In this document: in pieces, positions 48,301-62,661 of the stretch
Layout: each line of letters opens with the position of its first letter
Position numbering within the stretch: the stretch's first letter is position 1
From: Sthenelais limicola
Taxonomy: Eukaryota; Annelida; Polychaeta; Phyllodocida; Sigalionidae
DNA length: 64,000 nt
Direction of reading: 5' to 3'
Assembly: GCA_942159475.1 (NCBI GenBank)
Contig: OW804095.1
Coordinates: 69,592,773-69,656,772, forward strand
Made by a program: the position numbers and the translations under genes
Notes under the pieces: generated by a model
What the model saw: the letters and a program-made list of their open reading frames with translations, nothing else
What the model was told of the DNA's origin: nothing
Databases searched by the model: none

Positions 48301-51300
48301 GGGGAAGTCAGGGAGCAGAAGAACAGGTAAAGGGTGTTGTGTGAGTGCGCATATAGGCGCCCTTCTCCAGGTTAAACGAGGGTAAGGTCATTTTCTGAAG
48401 AGCAGCGAATCATTTTGCCATACAAGGGGAAGATTTGCTTTCACCAAACGCTGATCCACAGCTGAGCTGGCTTTGTGATCTTGTCATACATATATGTGAT
48501 CCATTCAATCTTCACTCATAATGATTTAGGTATTTTCATCCCTATTATAGAAGCGTGACATCAATTTCCAAGGGAAAAAGCAAGACCGTATTTCGTAAAA
48601 CCTATCATGACTACTATGGTATCGATTATATGATCAATATGACCGACTCACCAAGCCTATTGTTTGCTCGATTCATTCTTATCAACAATAAAGGGTTCTA
48701 CCTGTGATAACTTGGCAAAGAATCCAGGGGAATTTTGCTGAAAAGCGTTCGCCAATATTTCCTTATCAAGAGAAGACATCCTGACACATCCTCTTTATGG
48801 GACATTAAGAATGTTCCCCAAAAGATTCTTAGTACATGTATTTGTGCACCTGGGCTCTTTTGGATACATCTATAGACAATAGGAAAGGGATCCATATATC
48901 ACATTGTGTTTGAAAGCTAAGTAAGCCTATTTTCCCAAGATTACCTTTCTCAGGTCTCGTCCAGGCACTGGAACAAATGAAAATCCCCCTGAACCCAAAA
49001 GCTTGTCGAGTTCTGTACGTCACACTGTTCCCTTATCAAGTCTTTTGATGGATCATCTTATGTGTAAAGAGTCCAAAAGCTTTTCATCCCTTTTTACCGA
49101 CCGAGTGACCAGGTATAGGCAGATACAATGGGAAGAAAGACCCTTCATTTTCTCTGGTTAACCTTTCTAATCCACCAGGAAGCTGGCACTCGGCCCAGTA
49201 ATAGCTAACATGTTGATCTGGCCATTGAAAGGGACATTAGAATTGATTGGGCCACCCCAACGGATGAATTGGCTTATCTTGGCATACGATGACACTGGTA
49301 TTTCAAGTAGATCTAATAGAGTTGAGTGAATTCATTTGGCAATCTTTTTACTTGAGATGTTTACTCGAGTTCATGGACTGAACAGCCCAACTAGCAAGGG
49401 TTAATTGAGTATAGATATTAGGTAAACAAACTACAGAAAAGGGGATATCTTTTCACAGTGAATGGTTTCGTCGTGCAGATTGCATATCGAACACTCCTGA
49501 GAATTCAACTTAAAAAATAGTTCAAGGTTACGATAGTCAACATGGGAGGTAATGATAACATTAGGAAATACCACCAACCATAGTGGATTGAACTTTAATT
49601 CATGTGTTTACTTTCACTACACACATCACTGTTTGAGAATAAAATGCAAATTGTGAATTTCACAGGTCGACTACCTAATTTATATCATAATTAAAGCCAT
49701 ATCAAAGAAGATAAAAGAAGGATTTAATCGAGGAAAATTTTTAGTAGTCATTTTCACTCAACCATCCCTTGGGCAAGCACCGTATAACCTCTCATTGATC
49801 AGCATATAGACAGGTGAAGTCCCCCTCCCACCTCAACCTCCCCCTGACCTAAGATGACCAATGGCAAAGCAATCGCAACCCCCACGCTAGCACTTTGCCA
49901 AGGATACGTGGGCAAGATCTGACCATGAATGAATGGACCAATGTTCACCTGACATCTCCTCTTGAATCATTAAATACGTTCGCATTAATATATACTGACC
50001 ATACGTCCAATAATGTCCCCTCTATTAACTATTCCATTACATGTCAATAGAGGATGCATTATTCAGTATATTTGCGCTACATTTTCGTGTTATTACTTCT
50101 TTGATGGTGTTATTTTTCTGTGGTCATCCATCTGGCACCAAGGGCCAATTATCTCCCATTGCCAAAGAATAAGTTGCCGAAAATGTGCTAATCAAATAAT
50201 CACGATAATATAATTTCGGGAGCCCAAAATTAAGGTATAAAGCACTAGCTCGTCGCATTGGACCAAATATACCAATAGAAATTATTTATGAAAATATCCA
50301 AATCCCGGTTCCAAATACACACTTAGTAAACTATGTTGCTTTGATAGAGATTAATATTGTAATAAAAATAATACCATAATGAAAACACCGCCAAGGATCA
50401 CTGTCGCATTAATGACAGACCAAACCAAATAAGGGTTCATGCATTCGAAGGTAGAGCAGGAAAGGTGAGTTAAGCATGGGCGAAGGCTATATGTGGGTGG
50501 GTGGGCGGTTTGAGGGAGGGTTTATAGAGGGAACCTTAAAGTCATGTCCTCCAGGTGGCGGATACAGGGCGCTTTAATGGCGTCTCCAGGTTAATTCTTC
50601 TGATGTTGTCTTGGCAAGGGGGACGCCAGCAAAGTGCTCTGTTTTCATGGCTGAGATCCAGAGCGTTTGTTGGATCCTGGTGCCATGTCCATCACACCGC
50701 TACTTGCAACTGCTAGCACCCTGCCCCAACCTAACCCGGGGTCACCCCGCAGCAAATCAGCCAGAATGGCGGGGAGTCCACAAACCAGCTAACTGCCTTT
50801 GAGGGCCTTCCAATCATAATGAATTGATGTAAGATCAGAGATAAACGATGTATGGATTATCCAAGTTAATCTGGACTGGAATGGTATCAATGACCTGGAA
50901 GGGTTCCTAATAAATAAGCAGCTTTATTCATCAGAAGAGGAATGGATGATGAATTCCAATAGAAAACAATCGGGAAATGGCAGACCCAACGTGTATTCAG
51001 GTACGACAGGAAGGCAGAAACGATCCCATTTCTGACTTATAAATTTAGTGAGGAAGGAGGAGGGGATATTGATTAGAACAGACACAAAGTGAGCATTAGT
51101 GTACATGCACTACTGTTAAAAACCAGTTAGCATGTCATGGATAAAGCCCAATATGCACACACACCCTGCATGATCCAAACCTAAGAAGTTTGGAGCAGGT
51201 GCAAATCAGATATCCTGCACCTCCAGGTATATGGACGCCCACAATAGAACTGTAGGCCTAAATGAGTGGAAACCAACCATCAATCGATGTGATCTTCGCA

Positions 51301-54300
51301 TCCAAAGCCTTATATAAAAGAAAGCTTGTACAACACATTAGACCTAAAATGCTGACGTGTTCTTGCTTTGAAATTAGTATCCTTGGCTATTTATATCTTA
51401 TAGACATAGATGTTTCACCATATACGACAAACTGCCTGGACTACTACATGGTAGAGAAGAGCAATTTCATAACACATTTCTTTGTGATTTATTTTCAGAG
51501 AGAAGAGAGAGGGAAAGAGAAAGAGACTTAGAGTGCATAAGCAGTTTGGCACGACTTGTGTGTAACAGTACCTATGTAAATGCATCACACACACCGGTAT
51601 TTACTAATGGATTTACACCCTACAAATACACCAAATTGTAACTGCCACACACCATTGTCGCTCGTGACAAAAATGCATCACAAACTTGGCCCCTCTAATC
51701 CTTCAGCCATTAGCAAAGCAGGACAGAACAAAACAAAGCTCTTCATTAGACCAAGAATCACAACTTTGCCCCATTGTTCTTTTAGTGGTGTGTTTGTGTA
51801 ATAACTTCTTTTTGAGGTCCCATTAGCAAAGGGGAAATACCCGGTCTATACACTCATATCCATCTAACTCAAAGGTATAAGTCTGCTGTCAAATCCTTCC
51901 AAGCCAGACATGTTTGTTTAAGTCATTGTACACAATTCATTTACTCCCAATGCAAAAGGACGTGTTGAAGCTGAGCTAAACGATTGGCAGACTAGAACAA
52001 ACAGTATATTGTTTCAAACCCGGGTACCCCCGAACCCATGAAACCTTCGGTACAATTTTCTACCCAATGTTTACTTATGTTAACAATCAGCTAAACAAAG
52101 CTAGGACAAGACCAAGGCGAAGTGGATTTTCATGTCAAATAAGTGTCCCAATGATAGATGGGTTTTGGCATAAGCAAATAACTCGCGTAACGATCCATAG
52201 TTACATCATGTCTCAAATTCAACTGCCAACTAGTTTCTAACTTCCCACAAAGCCATTTCTGCCCGTAAATATTAAACCATTGATCCCAATAAATATTGTT
52301 GTACCCTGACTTAAAATTGACTTTCGAATCGTGGAACTTGATGGGTCAGGGGACTGGAATCAAAATCTGGGGTTAAATACCAGATTGCATGGCATTTTTA
52401 TATTTTTTCTTAAACACAAGTTTTTTTTCAGGGACCATTCTAGAACAACTCTAAATCAGGGATTTTGACTTGAATCGCACGCTTTCCATCGCCGAAGCTC
52501 TTGATACATTTTTCATCAGATTTGCTGGAAGGTAGGAGGAGGAGGGTTTGGAGAGGGCCGCTGCTCAACACTGGGTGCCAAACATTTGTATTGGGGGCCA
52601 TTATTGCTGGGGTGAAAGGAGCTGGTCTCTATTGACGCCTGCTAGGGTTGTGGAGAGCACTGCGTGAAATTATCACAAGTAAAAGAGTCCTGAGTCATTC
52701 CTCACTATTCAGCACCCATAAACCATAGCCACAAACTGTTCACCCTCTTCACAATGTCGCATAACAGTCTTTGCTCTGCATAAAAGAAATTCAGCGAAAC
52801 TATTTTAGTATAAACATAAATCTAAATTATAGATTATTTTGTGGTAGGGAAAGACTTGGATTTTTTTAGCGAAAGAATTGCATTTTTTAAACTCCAAGTT
52901 TCCTGAAAAAGATAAAATAAAAAGATGAATTACAAAATTTGTAAATTATACGTTTAAATACACCAGAAGGATTAATGATGAACTTCAGACGTTTTCCTAC
53001 ACCAAATTAATGGGCAACACCATAATGATTAGAAAAAAACCTTAGATAGACACATACAGAAAAACTGGGTCTAAGGCAATTTATAATGTTCAGAATATTA
53101 GATCTAGAATGGAACATTCAATTCATGTATATTATCCCTGGGGTGTATAGTAGGTCAGCGTTCGATTCAAGTTGCTTACACATTTGGCACAGAATATATA
53201 CCGTATGCTATATAGCTTGCTTCCGAATTAAAAGATTCTTTCAAAGGCTGGGGGAGAAAGAGACCTTGTTGAAAGCTCCAATAGTTGGGTCAATTCAGAA
53301 TCGTTCAATAGCTAGTAGCGGGTACATTCTCATGTGGTTGCATTGTGCACCGAAGTCTATGATGTCAAAGGTAATACACGGCCTTGCGCTCTTATTCTTA
53401 TACGTATGAAGACCACACCTGCAATCAAAGCAGCTGAATATAAATAACATAACTAGGAGTAGCTAGGAGTGGTGGATGAAGTCTAGGAAACTGCCTTAGG
53501 TAGAAATAACCCATTAAGATCACTATGATTTATTAGAAGTATGGAATGATTGGCATCAGATGTTCATACGGATCTATAAAGGTAACAAAGGGGGTGCTGG
53601 TGGGGTGGGGGAGTTGTTGCAGGAGACAATAAAGAGGTGAGAGGACTTGAGATGTTACATTGTTGCATTGAATCATAGAATGAGAAACCTATTTAGGACA
53701 CACATCATACGATTCATAGGATGTGGACATATGGTCGACACCTCGTCATGGCCTTCTGGATAGCAGTTGAGGATTTGATGAGGAGGGGGTTGAGAGGTTC
53801 AGGGGTTCAGGGGTAAGAGTATGAAAAAAGGAATGAGAATCGGTTTTAATCAAAGAGCTGACTTTCATTCCGCCTAAGTAGGTTTACATAAGACCCTTTC
53901 CCCGAACCATACACATCAATCCTCAGAAAAATAAATTCCGTAGAAAATAATCTGATCAATTCAACAAAATGGGACCCTACCACGCTTGTATCATAAAGAT
54001 TCATGAGATTTAGATGCGTAACGTATTATAGGTCTGGATTACACAAAAAAGACTTTTGTGAAGTTGATAGGAAAGAAAAAAATAACTTGGAGAAGCATAT
54101 CACATTGAATTGAGTGTAATTTAGTCTAGTGTAGGGAGAATTTACAATGAAATGCTATCATATAACAGTTACATCTCAGGATGTTGTACTTTACAATACA
54201 TAGGATTTGACCTATATCCAAAATAATGGGGGCGTATACTTCACAAATCTATATATCTTCTATTGTAGCATTACCTGAATATGAATATTTAAGTCAAAAC

Positions 54301-55569
54301 ATTCACATCAACAATGGAAGATTTTATACAGATAAGGGGACATTTAACTAAATAATACAGTACAGATATTAAAATTAATTTGAAAAATAGAGCATTGCAC
54401 TCATCGGAATCGGTCTAAAACCACCTGGTGATCTAGGCATCTCACCTGCTCACTCAGATAAGTCTGAAACTTCAGTCAAGAGGGAGTGAAGATATTTTAT
54501 AGCACAGCAGGAGGGAGAGGGAATCTAAGGCCCTTATATTCACCACTCAAGCTTTTCGCCAATAAACTTATTTCGAGCGAATTTACAGGTGGAAATTATC
54601 CTCTTCAATCTTCATACATTACCAGGGTATCTTCAGCATAAAAAAATTCCTATCTACTTTGGTGACCCTTTGCCAAACTTGGGAATTCCAATCATTCTCC
54701 CCAGAAGATGAATAAATTTACTTGTGCTCGCCGATCAGTACCTGTCCTTCAATTCTCAAGTCATCACTCATTTGCTGACAATATCGCAGATCTCTGCAAA
54801 CGGTGGGTGTGTCTCCACAACAGTGGTCCCTTTTGTTGCATTTTTCTTGCAGGAAAATAACAAAACGCGGACCTACGCCCCGGATCCAAATGATTAAGCA
54901 AAATTACCGAGGGTGATAAAAAGTTGGGTGATGTATATAATATATTATATTTCAGCCTTTCTCTTTGGTCATAACAATACAATACAATGAGAGTACCATT
55001 GCCGAGTTAAACACTCTGTACCTCCCTTCGTCCCAGCCCCTCGAAACACCAAGTACGAAATACCGATCTGACAAACGTCAGTCCAACATCAATATTCTTG
55101 TCAGAAAGAGGAGAGCAGCCATGTAGGAAACAATCGTGTGAAAAGACCCGGTCCCGATGGAGATCTACGCCAGTATTCATTCATGGACAATGTAATTGCC
55201 AGACCATGAACCTGTTACGATCCAGTTTGTTAAACACACAGAGTGCCTCCACCCCCAGCCCTACCTATCCAGCACACACCTCCAATACCATTCTACCTCT
55301 CACTTCACCCAACCAACCCCCTTTTGCTACTCTCCTCTCCCTCCACCTCCTCCTCTTCACCAAGGCACAATCCTATGGGGTTGGTTTGACAGCAGTTTGC
55401 CCCATAACTGTCATTCCACCACAAAGAAGGATCATTGGTAAAGAGAAAAAATCCAAACCTGAATTAAGGACCATATAAAGGGGAATTTGTTGATGTGAAA
55501 GCAACAGTCAGTGCCCTCTCGGTCTGTCTATATATACTGCTGCTCAATTTTAGGCAGAGATGGATGTCG

Positions 55570-55593
55570 TAATAGCAATAGCAATAGCAATGG
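55570..55593. repeat. AATAGC hexanucleotide repeat
   Basis: Between three and four tandem AATAGC units occur, the last ending AATGGC. This is a minor microsatellite. Confidence 0.7.
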
Positions 55594-58500
55594 CATAATA
55601 ATGCATACATACAGCAGCATCAAACAACCTGCTTTCGGAATACTCAGAAAATCGTCTGATTTTTGTCGTATAATATGATATAATAGTCGGATAAGGAGCA
55701 CAATGCAAATATTATATGGTCTTTTGACAGATAAAATAGCAGTCTGCAAAAAGAAAAGCCCAGGATCCATATACAGGGGTTAGATTGATGGCTTATTTCT
55801 AACTGTTTCCAATCAGTGTTAACAGTTATAAGTGGATATAAGTATTATGCGGGTAGTGTTTTTGGCCCTGTTCTGACAGACTGGCTACAAAGTGAACTAC
55901 ACAGCTCCATTAGCTGTCTGTCACTGCCACACAAATGGTGCTGACTGGTGCTGGAACCACCACCAACACCACTACCACCATTCTCACCACCATCACTTCA
56001 GCTATCATCCCGATCACTTCCACCAAAACTACTTACAAGTATTAAAGGCACAATCAGAATGGCATGATTTGAGGGCATGAAGCAAAATTGTGCTAATTCC
56101 ATCCAATTCATTACCAATTCCTCATTTAGCACGAGGTTTATGCTGTATAAATTATAATTCAGGGAGAAGAGGAAGAAGAAGAAAAAGAAGAAAGAGTTTT
56201 TTCCTCAGAGCGATAATTTCCGTTTGGTGTGAAAACCTGAAAAATTCTAGCTCTTTTTGCCATTCCCATTATATTTCCTATTGAATAATGTTGGTTCATT
56301 CTTATTTACCCCGGATGTTTTTGACGGGCGAACCATTATCACATCACTGTAAAAATCTCTTCAGCTTCTCCCCTGTCACGTTGCCCCACTCAAGAATTGT
56401 GATAATTTGAATCGGGGGACCCAAAGCCATAATCCCTACACACACACCTTTAATTTAGAGTTTTCAAATTCCTGCAGTACGCCACGAACAACCCGGGGCT
56501 AAAATATGGAACAAATATTGAAGTGCTTAACAAAGGTACAACAATAAAAGCTCCACCCACTAGTAAATCAATCTTAAAGCACTTGTGTAAAACATGTTCA
56601 GCTAGTTATTAATATTAATTTCTAAGGTGCATGAGTTCACAGAGAGCAATAGCCGGCAATATGTTTATTATGGGCCTGAGAGACTCTGGTGTCTCGCGTA
56701 GCCAACCTTGATCTTGTAATGTAAGTGGATCCTAGGCCTGAAATTTTAATAACACACACGCTCAGCAACGGGACATAATTACAGTAATTCCACATATTTT
56801 CAACTCGTTAATTAAGCAGCTCAAACATGTGCACATATCCTTTTAGTTATTCCCTTCATCGGGGTAACATACAATGTGGGGGCGCGTTTTAACCGTGTTA
56901 AAACTGTATGGAGATCTTTTACAACAGTTCAAAGGATTGGTTTCACCTCATACGATTGCATGATTGCTGAGATGATACCAACAAACCAAGCTTTCCAGCA
57001 ACCCCCTCTAAATGCATCAGATGTTGTCATGGCAACCTCAAATTCCGGCCATGGAAATAGGTTCCATTAATATTTAAACAGAGAACCCATTTTCGCCGAC
57101 GTTATGAAAGCAGACATTGCCATGATTTCTGTGCAAGGTTAGGTCTCTTTGATTACCATGACAGTAGGTGTCTGCTGTTAAATTGCTACCCTTTAATATT
57201 CAGGTAATAAACATAATGTGAAGAGTGCAATTAAATCCTCAGTATAAATTGATCTTAAATTAATGGGTGTGTAAACTCATAAATTCAATCACAGTGTGTC
57301 TACACATAGGTCGGCTTAATTCATCTAATGATAAGTAGACATCAGATACCGCGAAGATATCATTATAACTACTTATCAAAACATCAAAACATTTCTTTCC
57401 ACTCGAAACTTATCTTTTAAAAAAACAATTTGATCCACCAGTAAAAAGATGCAGGTTTTAACAACGAGAATCCATCCCTATGCCAAGAGATTTGTGAACA
57501 TGATAATAATTCAAACCTATCTATGTGAAATTTATAGATGTTAACCTTGCGATAATATACTGTCTTCTATTGAAAAAAGTAATACTAAAATTGGTAGGTA
57601 CCGGAATAATAATAGTCGCATCGTTAATTTCCAAGAATCAAATTAATATCCCTGTATCCAGGAGATAACATTCCCCATAAATTATATATGTTCTCTATCA
57701 TTTCAAAACAACATATTCCAAAACATGAAAAAAGTCACTTCCATAAGCTGTTATTAGAGATCGTAGATAAACTACGAACTCGTGTCAGATGAACGAAAAG
57801 CGTCAAAAGTAGCATAGGAATCATCTGCTTCCTCAGTATAACATGCACTAAAGGTATTAAGAAAGTTGAAAGGTTATGCTCTACATTGTCCGTCTTTGGC
57901 CTAATCAATACTGAGCATCCAGTTTCATTCCTTCATTCCTGGTCTCACAAAAGGAAATACCTGGCTGTCTGATATCAATGTCAGGCGATGGTTAGCTGGA
58001 TTAAAGGGTATGAGAGGGACATGACCCCGGGGAAATACCAGCTATTGTTTTTACCTGTGGCCCTCCTTGACAGGTGATGGAAAGGGGGAGGTGGAGGTGT
58101 GGTGTGCATGAGGGGGTTGGGGCGAGGTGAGGGCGTGTTGGCTGGTTTAGGATGAAAAGACTCTGAGGAGAGGCAGAGACAGTGACAGAGGGAGAGGGAC
58201 AGACGTAGACAAGCTAACATCTCTTCTCCAAGGGAATGAAAGGTGTGAATGAGTTCTCACCTCCGCGGGCTGGCCTCGCTAGGACCAATCAATGCCACAT
58301 ACAATACTTATAAATATGATCGATTACTTGGCAACAAGTACAGGCAGGATTTTCGCATCTTAGCTCAAAATACACCTGGTCTTGAACAAGTGCAAAGGCC
58401 TTTGACCAAGAACATTGAAAAAAAAAAGGTTTTTATATTGAAGGTCTAAGCAAGGAGAATAAATGAAGCGTTTTATGTGTGTAAGAGGTGAAACAATGTT

Positions 58501-61139
58501 GTTCAATCACTGGAGTATTAAATTTGTTTCGATAAAGTAGAAAAAGAGAAATTTCTATAGAGGTTTTAAGAAACCATGCAATGAAACGATAAAAATCTTC
58601 AGAAGTTCCAACTGTCAATTTTAGCCTGTATTAATCCATCAAGGTGGACCAACCTGGATCAATTAAGCTATCAGTTGGGTTATCTACTGGGGCACGGTAC
58701 CTCTATAGAATGTGCATAATTTGATGTCGTGACTGATGGAAAAAAATAAGTCTCCATAGGCCTCACCTGGCTTCTGGTCAGACAATAGTGACCAGGTGAA
58801 CCCGGCCCACACTGGTCAACTACCTGGGCTGGACATCCCTTGACCATCTCAAAGTGTCTATATAAATAGTGGTCAGGAGATGGCACGACAAACAAAACAA
58901 CACTTAGTCTGGCCATTCTTTATAATTTGCCATCTTCTTTGTTGTAGAATAAGCTCCCTGGCACCAGCCCTAAAAGCCCAATAAAATTTGGGAAGGATGG
59001 GTGGTTCCCAGCCCTCTGGCTAAAGTGTCTAGGTATTAAATATTCATTTCCTTCAATCAAATCTGATTCCAATTTTAAAACATTTACCCTTGGTTAAATT
59101 TCGTGACTTTAAATGTTTGTTTTGCAGTTGAATAAAAACGAATGAGATAATTGGGAGATCGTGAGATAATTTAATTAAACAAATAGGTTGGTATAAGCAT
59201 GCCCTGAGAAACAATGATAAATAATAATTTGGGGAGCATGATTGCCATTAATACCTTTCCCAGAGGTGCTGTACGCTGGAGTGCTGCGCATGTACAATAC
59301 CGGGGATTTTTTCGTGGGAACAGAAATGGACTGCATTATTTAGTTCACCGCATTCTGGCCACATATGCCGGATTGCATGACTGTAGCCCCAAACTGAACC
59401 AAACGGTGTGCATAGATGGGTGTGGGGGAGGGGGAGGTGAAGCTGGAGAGTGGGGTAGGGGTCTAGGGGGAGAAAGTGACTGACCACCACCACACCCTAG
59501 CACAAAATTCTGGTCACATTAGTCATGACCCGGAGGTTTGAAAGTTCCTATTGTTCTCTCTCGGAACCCTACACAACAATGATATATGGCTACACAACTG
59601 CTGAACAGTGTGTGATTTTACCATGTCCAATGGACATGCTGTAATTGGGGATAGGCATGAACCAAAGTGAACGGTAAAACAGCCCAAGCTACCAGGAGGG
59701 GTGTGCTCTACGTCCTCCACTTACACCACTTACAAAATAGTTCGTACAACCCAAATTTACGCCCGAAAGCTTTCCAGGGTGAGAGTTTACTATTACGCAG
59801 GGACTTAGTTTAACCCGTATAAATAAAATCATTAAAAAAACAGATACACTCCAGCACCTATCAAGATCGAGCTGTAGTAAATTTCGATCTTGATATGAAA
59901 CATACAATTGACAAGAATAGACTGTGACAAATCAATCAGGACATTTGGTATTTGGTACACATTTCCCCCACAAAAGTATCATCTGCAAAATGTTAAACCA
60001 TCTGCAAGTATTATGTAACATGGATATCTCAATCCAAATCTCGGATTGGGGGATAAAATTGAGGGTAGATGAGGAAATACGAATATTCTTTTTTTACTTC
60101 TCACTTGACACTGACACTAAGTAAAGGCAGGGTATCAAATTGAGAGTTGGGCGAGTTCTTTTTTCAGACTCACTTTTCCTATGCAGTCGGTACAAGCTGG
60201 TAGATCTTCATGCACCAGATTGATAAAAGCCAAGGAAATACAAGCTACGAAGTGGAACACAAAAAGGCACACCATTCTGACATCACATATGCTGTGAATA
60301 CTAAACAGGTGATATCTGTGAACATTCCCCAACATAGACTGACATATGTATGATATGAAACCACAGGTTTATAATATAACTAGAACATACAGACTGTAAA
60401 TACATTTGTACCTGTGGTTAAGCCACAAAACCAAGCGACCACCTGCCTTGTTTATCGTCCACAAAAAATAACATTTTTAATCAAGGATTTGTAAGATCCT
60501 TTGAACGGGAAAGACGTATTAATATCACTAACCACACAATTATAATGGACAAAAAAAATCATCTCAGATTTATATCAATGCCTTCATCTCTTGGATCAAG
60601 AATTCAGACCTGTGTTCTCATAAGTTCAGAATTACATTAATTTCATACAATTACATAGCAAATTCCATTGGTCGAAGACAGAGATCACTATCTCACTGAA
60701 TAATTACAATAAGTCCCCATTTTTTCTTGACAGAAAGGCATTATACACCTCTCAAGAGGACATCATTGTAAGCATGGAGGAAACATTAATCATGCCGGTA
60801 GAAAATCAGTCTAAGTGGTGTTCTGATATCACAAATCAGAATAATTAATCATTCTTAAGGAAAACAAGAAAATCGTCCCAAAGACCATTTTTATTAGCCA
60901 CATTACTTTTAACATGTATTGTATTATATATTGTTTATTTCCGAAAACAATACATGATAAAAATATAGATAATTTACATCGGAAACGGGCCTGCCCTCTT
61001 CTGTGGCAACCACAACTCTTCCAGAGGGTCCCTTAGACTAGACTTTTAAGTTACATTTTACGGTATATTTAGGTATAAAGTGACTAGTTACCTACACTAC
61101 TGCAATGGGATGCACTAGCTATATCTTTATCAAGGTGGG

Positions 61140-61168
61140 ACCAACGAGTTAAATATAATCTCGTTGGT
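61140..61168. repeat. Short perfect hairpin
   Basis: ACCAACGAG (61140-61148) and CTCGTTGGT (61160-61168) pair perfectly around an 11-base A/T-rich loop. It is flanked by GTGGG on the left and GGGACCC on the right. It could be an RNA hairpin or the remnant of a small inverted repeat. No T-run follows. Confidence 0.5.
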
Positions 61169-62078
61169 GGGACCCATGGTATTGGGTTTACTTGTGTATA
61201 TATGTTTGTGGACATCGTCCTTCTGTTTAATTTTGGTTAAGTTTTATAATAAAATGAGAGAAAATGGGTTGTGTGTATGTATAGGTAGTCTATTCCATTT
61301 TCAGAATCAGCTAGGTCCTCGCATTGTCCTGGCATGTGTTTAATGAAAAGACGCATGCATAAGGATTGTTTTCATGTGTTGCCGAATTTATTCCACTGCT
61401 TCTAATTTTGTTCAGCCTATCTGTCTCCATCTCTTTAAATCTATCTGCAGATCAGCCACATTTTCAGGCGCAGAAAGAATCGATGGATAAGAATAACAGC
61501 AAAATGGATTATGAACATTTCATGTACATCGCCCCGGGAGTATTAATTATAGATTCAAATGGTTCATTCTTGATTGAGTTCACTTTCATAGAGGCACCTG
61601 ACATTTCCACTAAAAGGGGAACGGCATTATCCCCATCAGCCTCATCTCTCAAAATAACAATGCATATTCAAAAATATGCCAATTATTTCCTGTTTCTCTC
61701 CCGCAGATGCTTTGATTTTGATTTTAACTCGAGGGACCTAGATGGCATTTGATTGCACCATTCCAATCTCAACCTAAATCCGCCACTGGCCCATGATCAC
61801 AGACACTGCAACAAGTGAGTTTTTGGATCACTTCGAAAATTCACAACCAATGAGAATATGCTAATAAGATCAATCTAGAATCCATTAAATTGGTTCTAAA
61901 TGACTGGGACACAATGTCTGGCCTATCGATAGAATATCTATAACTCATTTCCATATCAAATTGAAATGCAAGGTCAAGTTTTATTCGAAAGTTAGTACTT
62001 TCCCACTCAACACGCATGCAGAACTACAATGGCAATATTATCGATCTAATACATCTGGGACATCAGCTCATCTTAAAA

Positions 62079-62114
62079 ATTTTTTTATTTTTTTTCTTTT
62101 TTTTTTCTTCTTTA
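62079..62114 (+). repeat. T-rich tract
   Basis: About 36 bases are mostly T with scattered C and A. This is low-complexity DNA. Confidence 0.8.
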
Positions 62115-62628
62115 GAATTTTTATACAGCCAATCTTCCGTGAGATGACAAATGAACATAAATGGGCATGCACAGTGTACAAATAATATTATGAACAATGG
62201 ATGTTATGAACACATGAGGATAATCAAACAAGATATCATCGTTTCAAATTTGCTCCGAAATAAATTCAAGTGGAATCTCAATCTGACATGGAAACATGTA
62301 TTGGTAGATTTTAACAACGGTTAGGCAACGCTGACCTCGATAAGAAATAAAGCCTAAATTGTAATAGCACCAAAGCAAAGAGCAGAGAGATACCATTTAA
62401 AGCTAATATGACGATACGAGATATTAAACCAACTTGTTCTCAGAATCCAAAAAGATAAAAGGTAAATTATAGCGAGAGGCATCGTTATGGTGATCTATAT
62501 TCCTCATTCGCCCCGCATTTGTTAGTCTATATAAAGATGTCAGAACGCAACTGATAGACTATTCTCATGTAGGGTACATATACAATGGGTGAGTGGTCAA
62601 GCTCAGACCAGTGTCCAGCAAGCAGCTG

Positions 62629-62630
62629 GT

Positions 62631-62661
<31 letters not shown>
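62629..62661 (+). repeat. (GT)n followed by a G-run of 17
   Basis: Eight GT units run straight into 17 consecutive G. This is the third long G-run in the window that follows GT-rich DNA, which suggests a common origin by slippage. Confidence 0.9.

Noticed and set aside
55098..55478. 126-codon plus-strand frame
   Set aside because: Low-complexity Pro/Thr/Ser composition without a domain or exon signals I could support.
61366..61752. 128-codon plus-strand frame with a hydrophobic N-terminus
   Set aside because: The start resembles a signal peptide, but the rest has no recognisable domain and the length is near chance in AT-rich DNA. A transcript would be needed.
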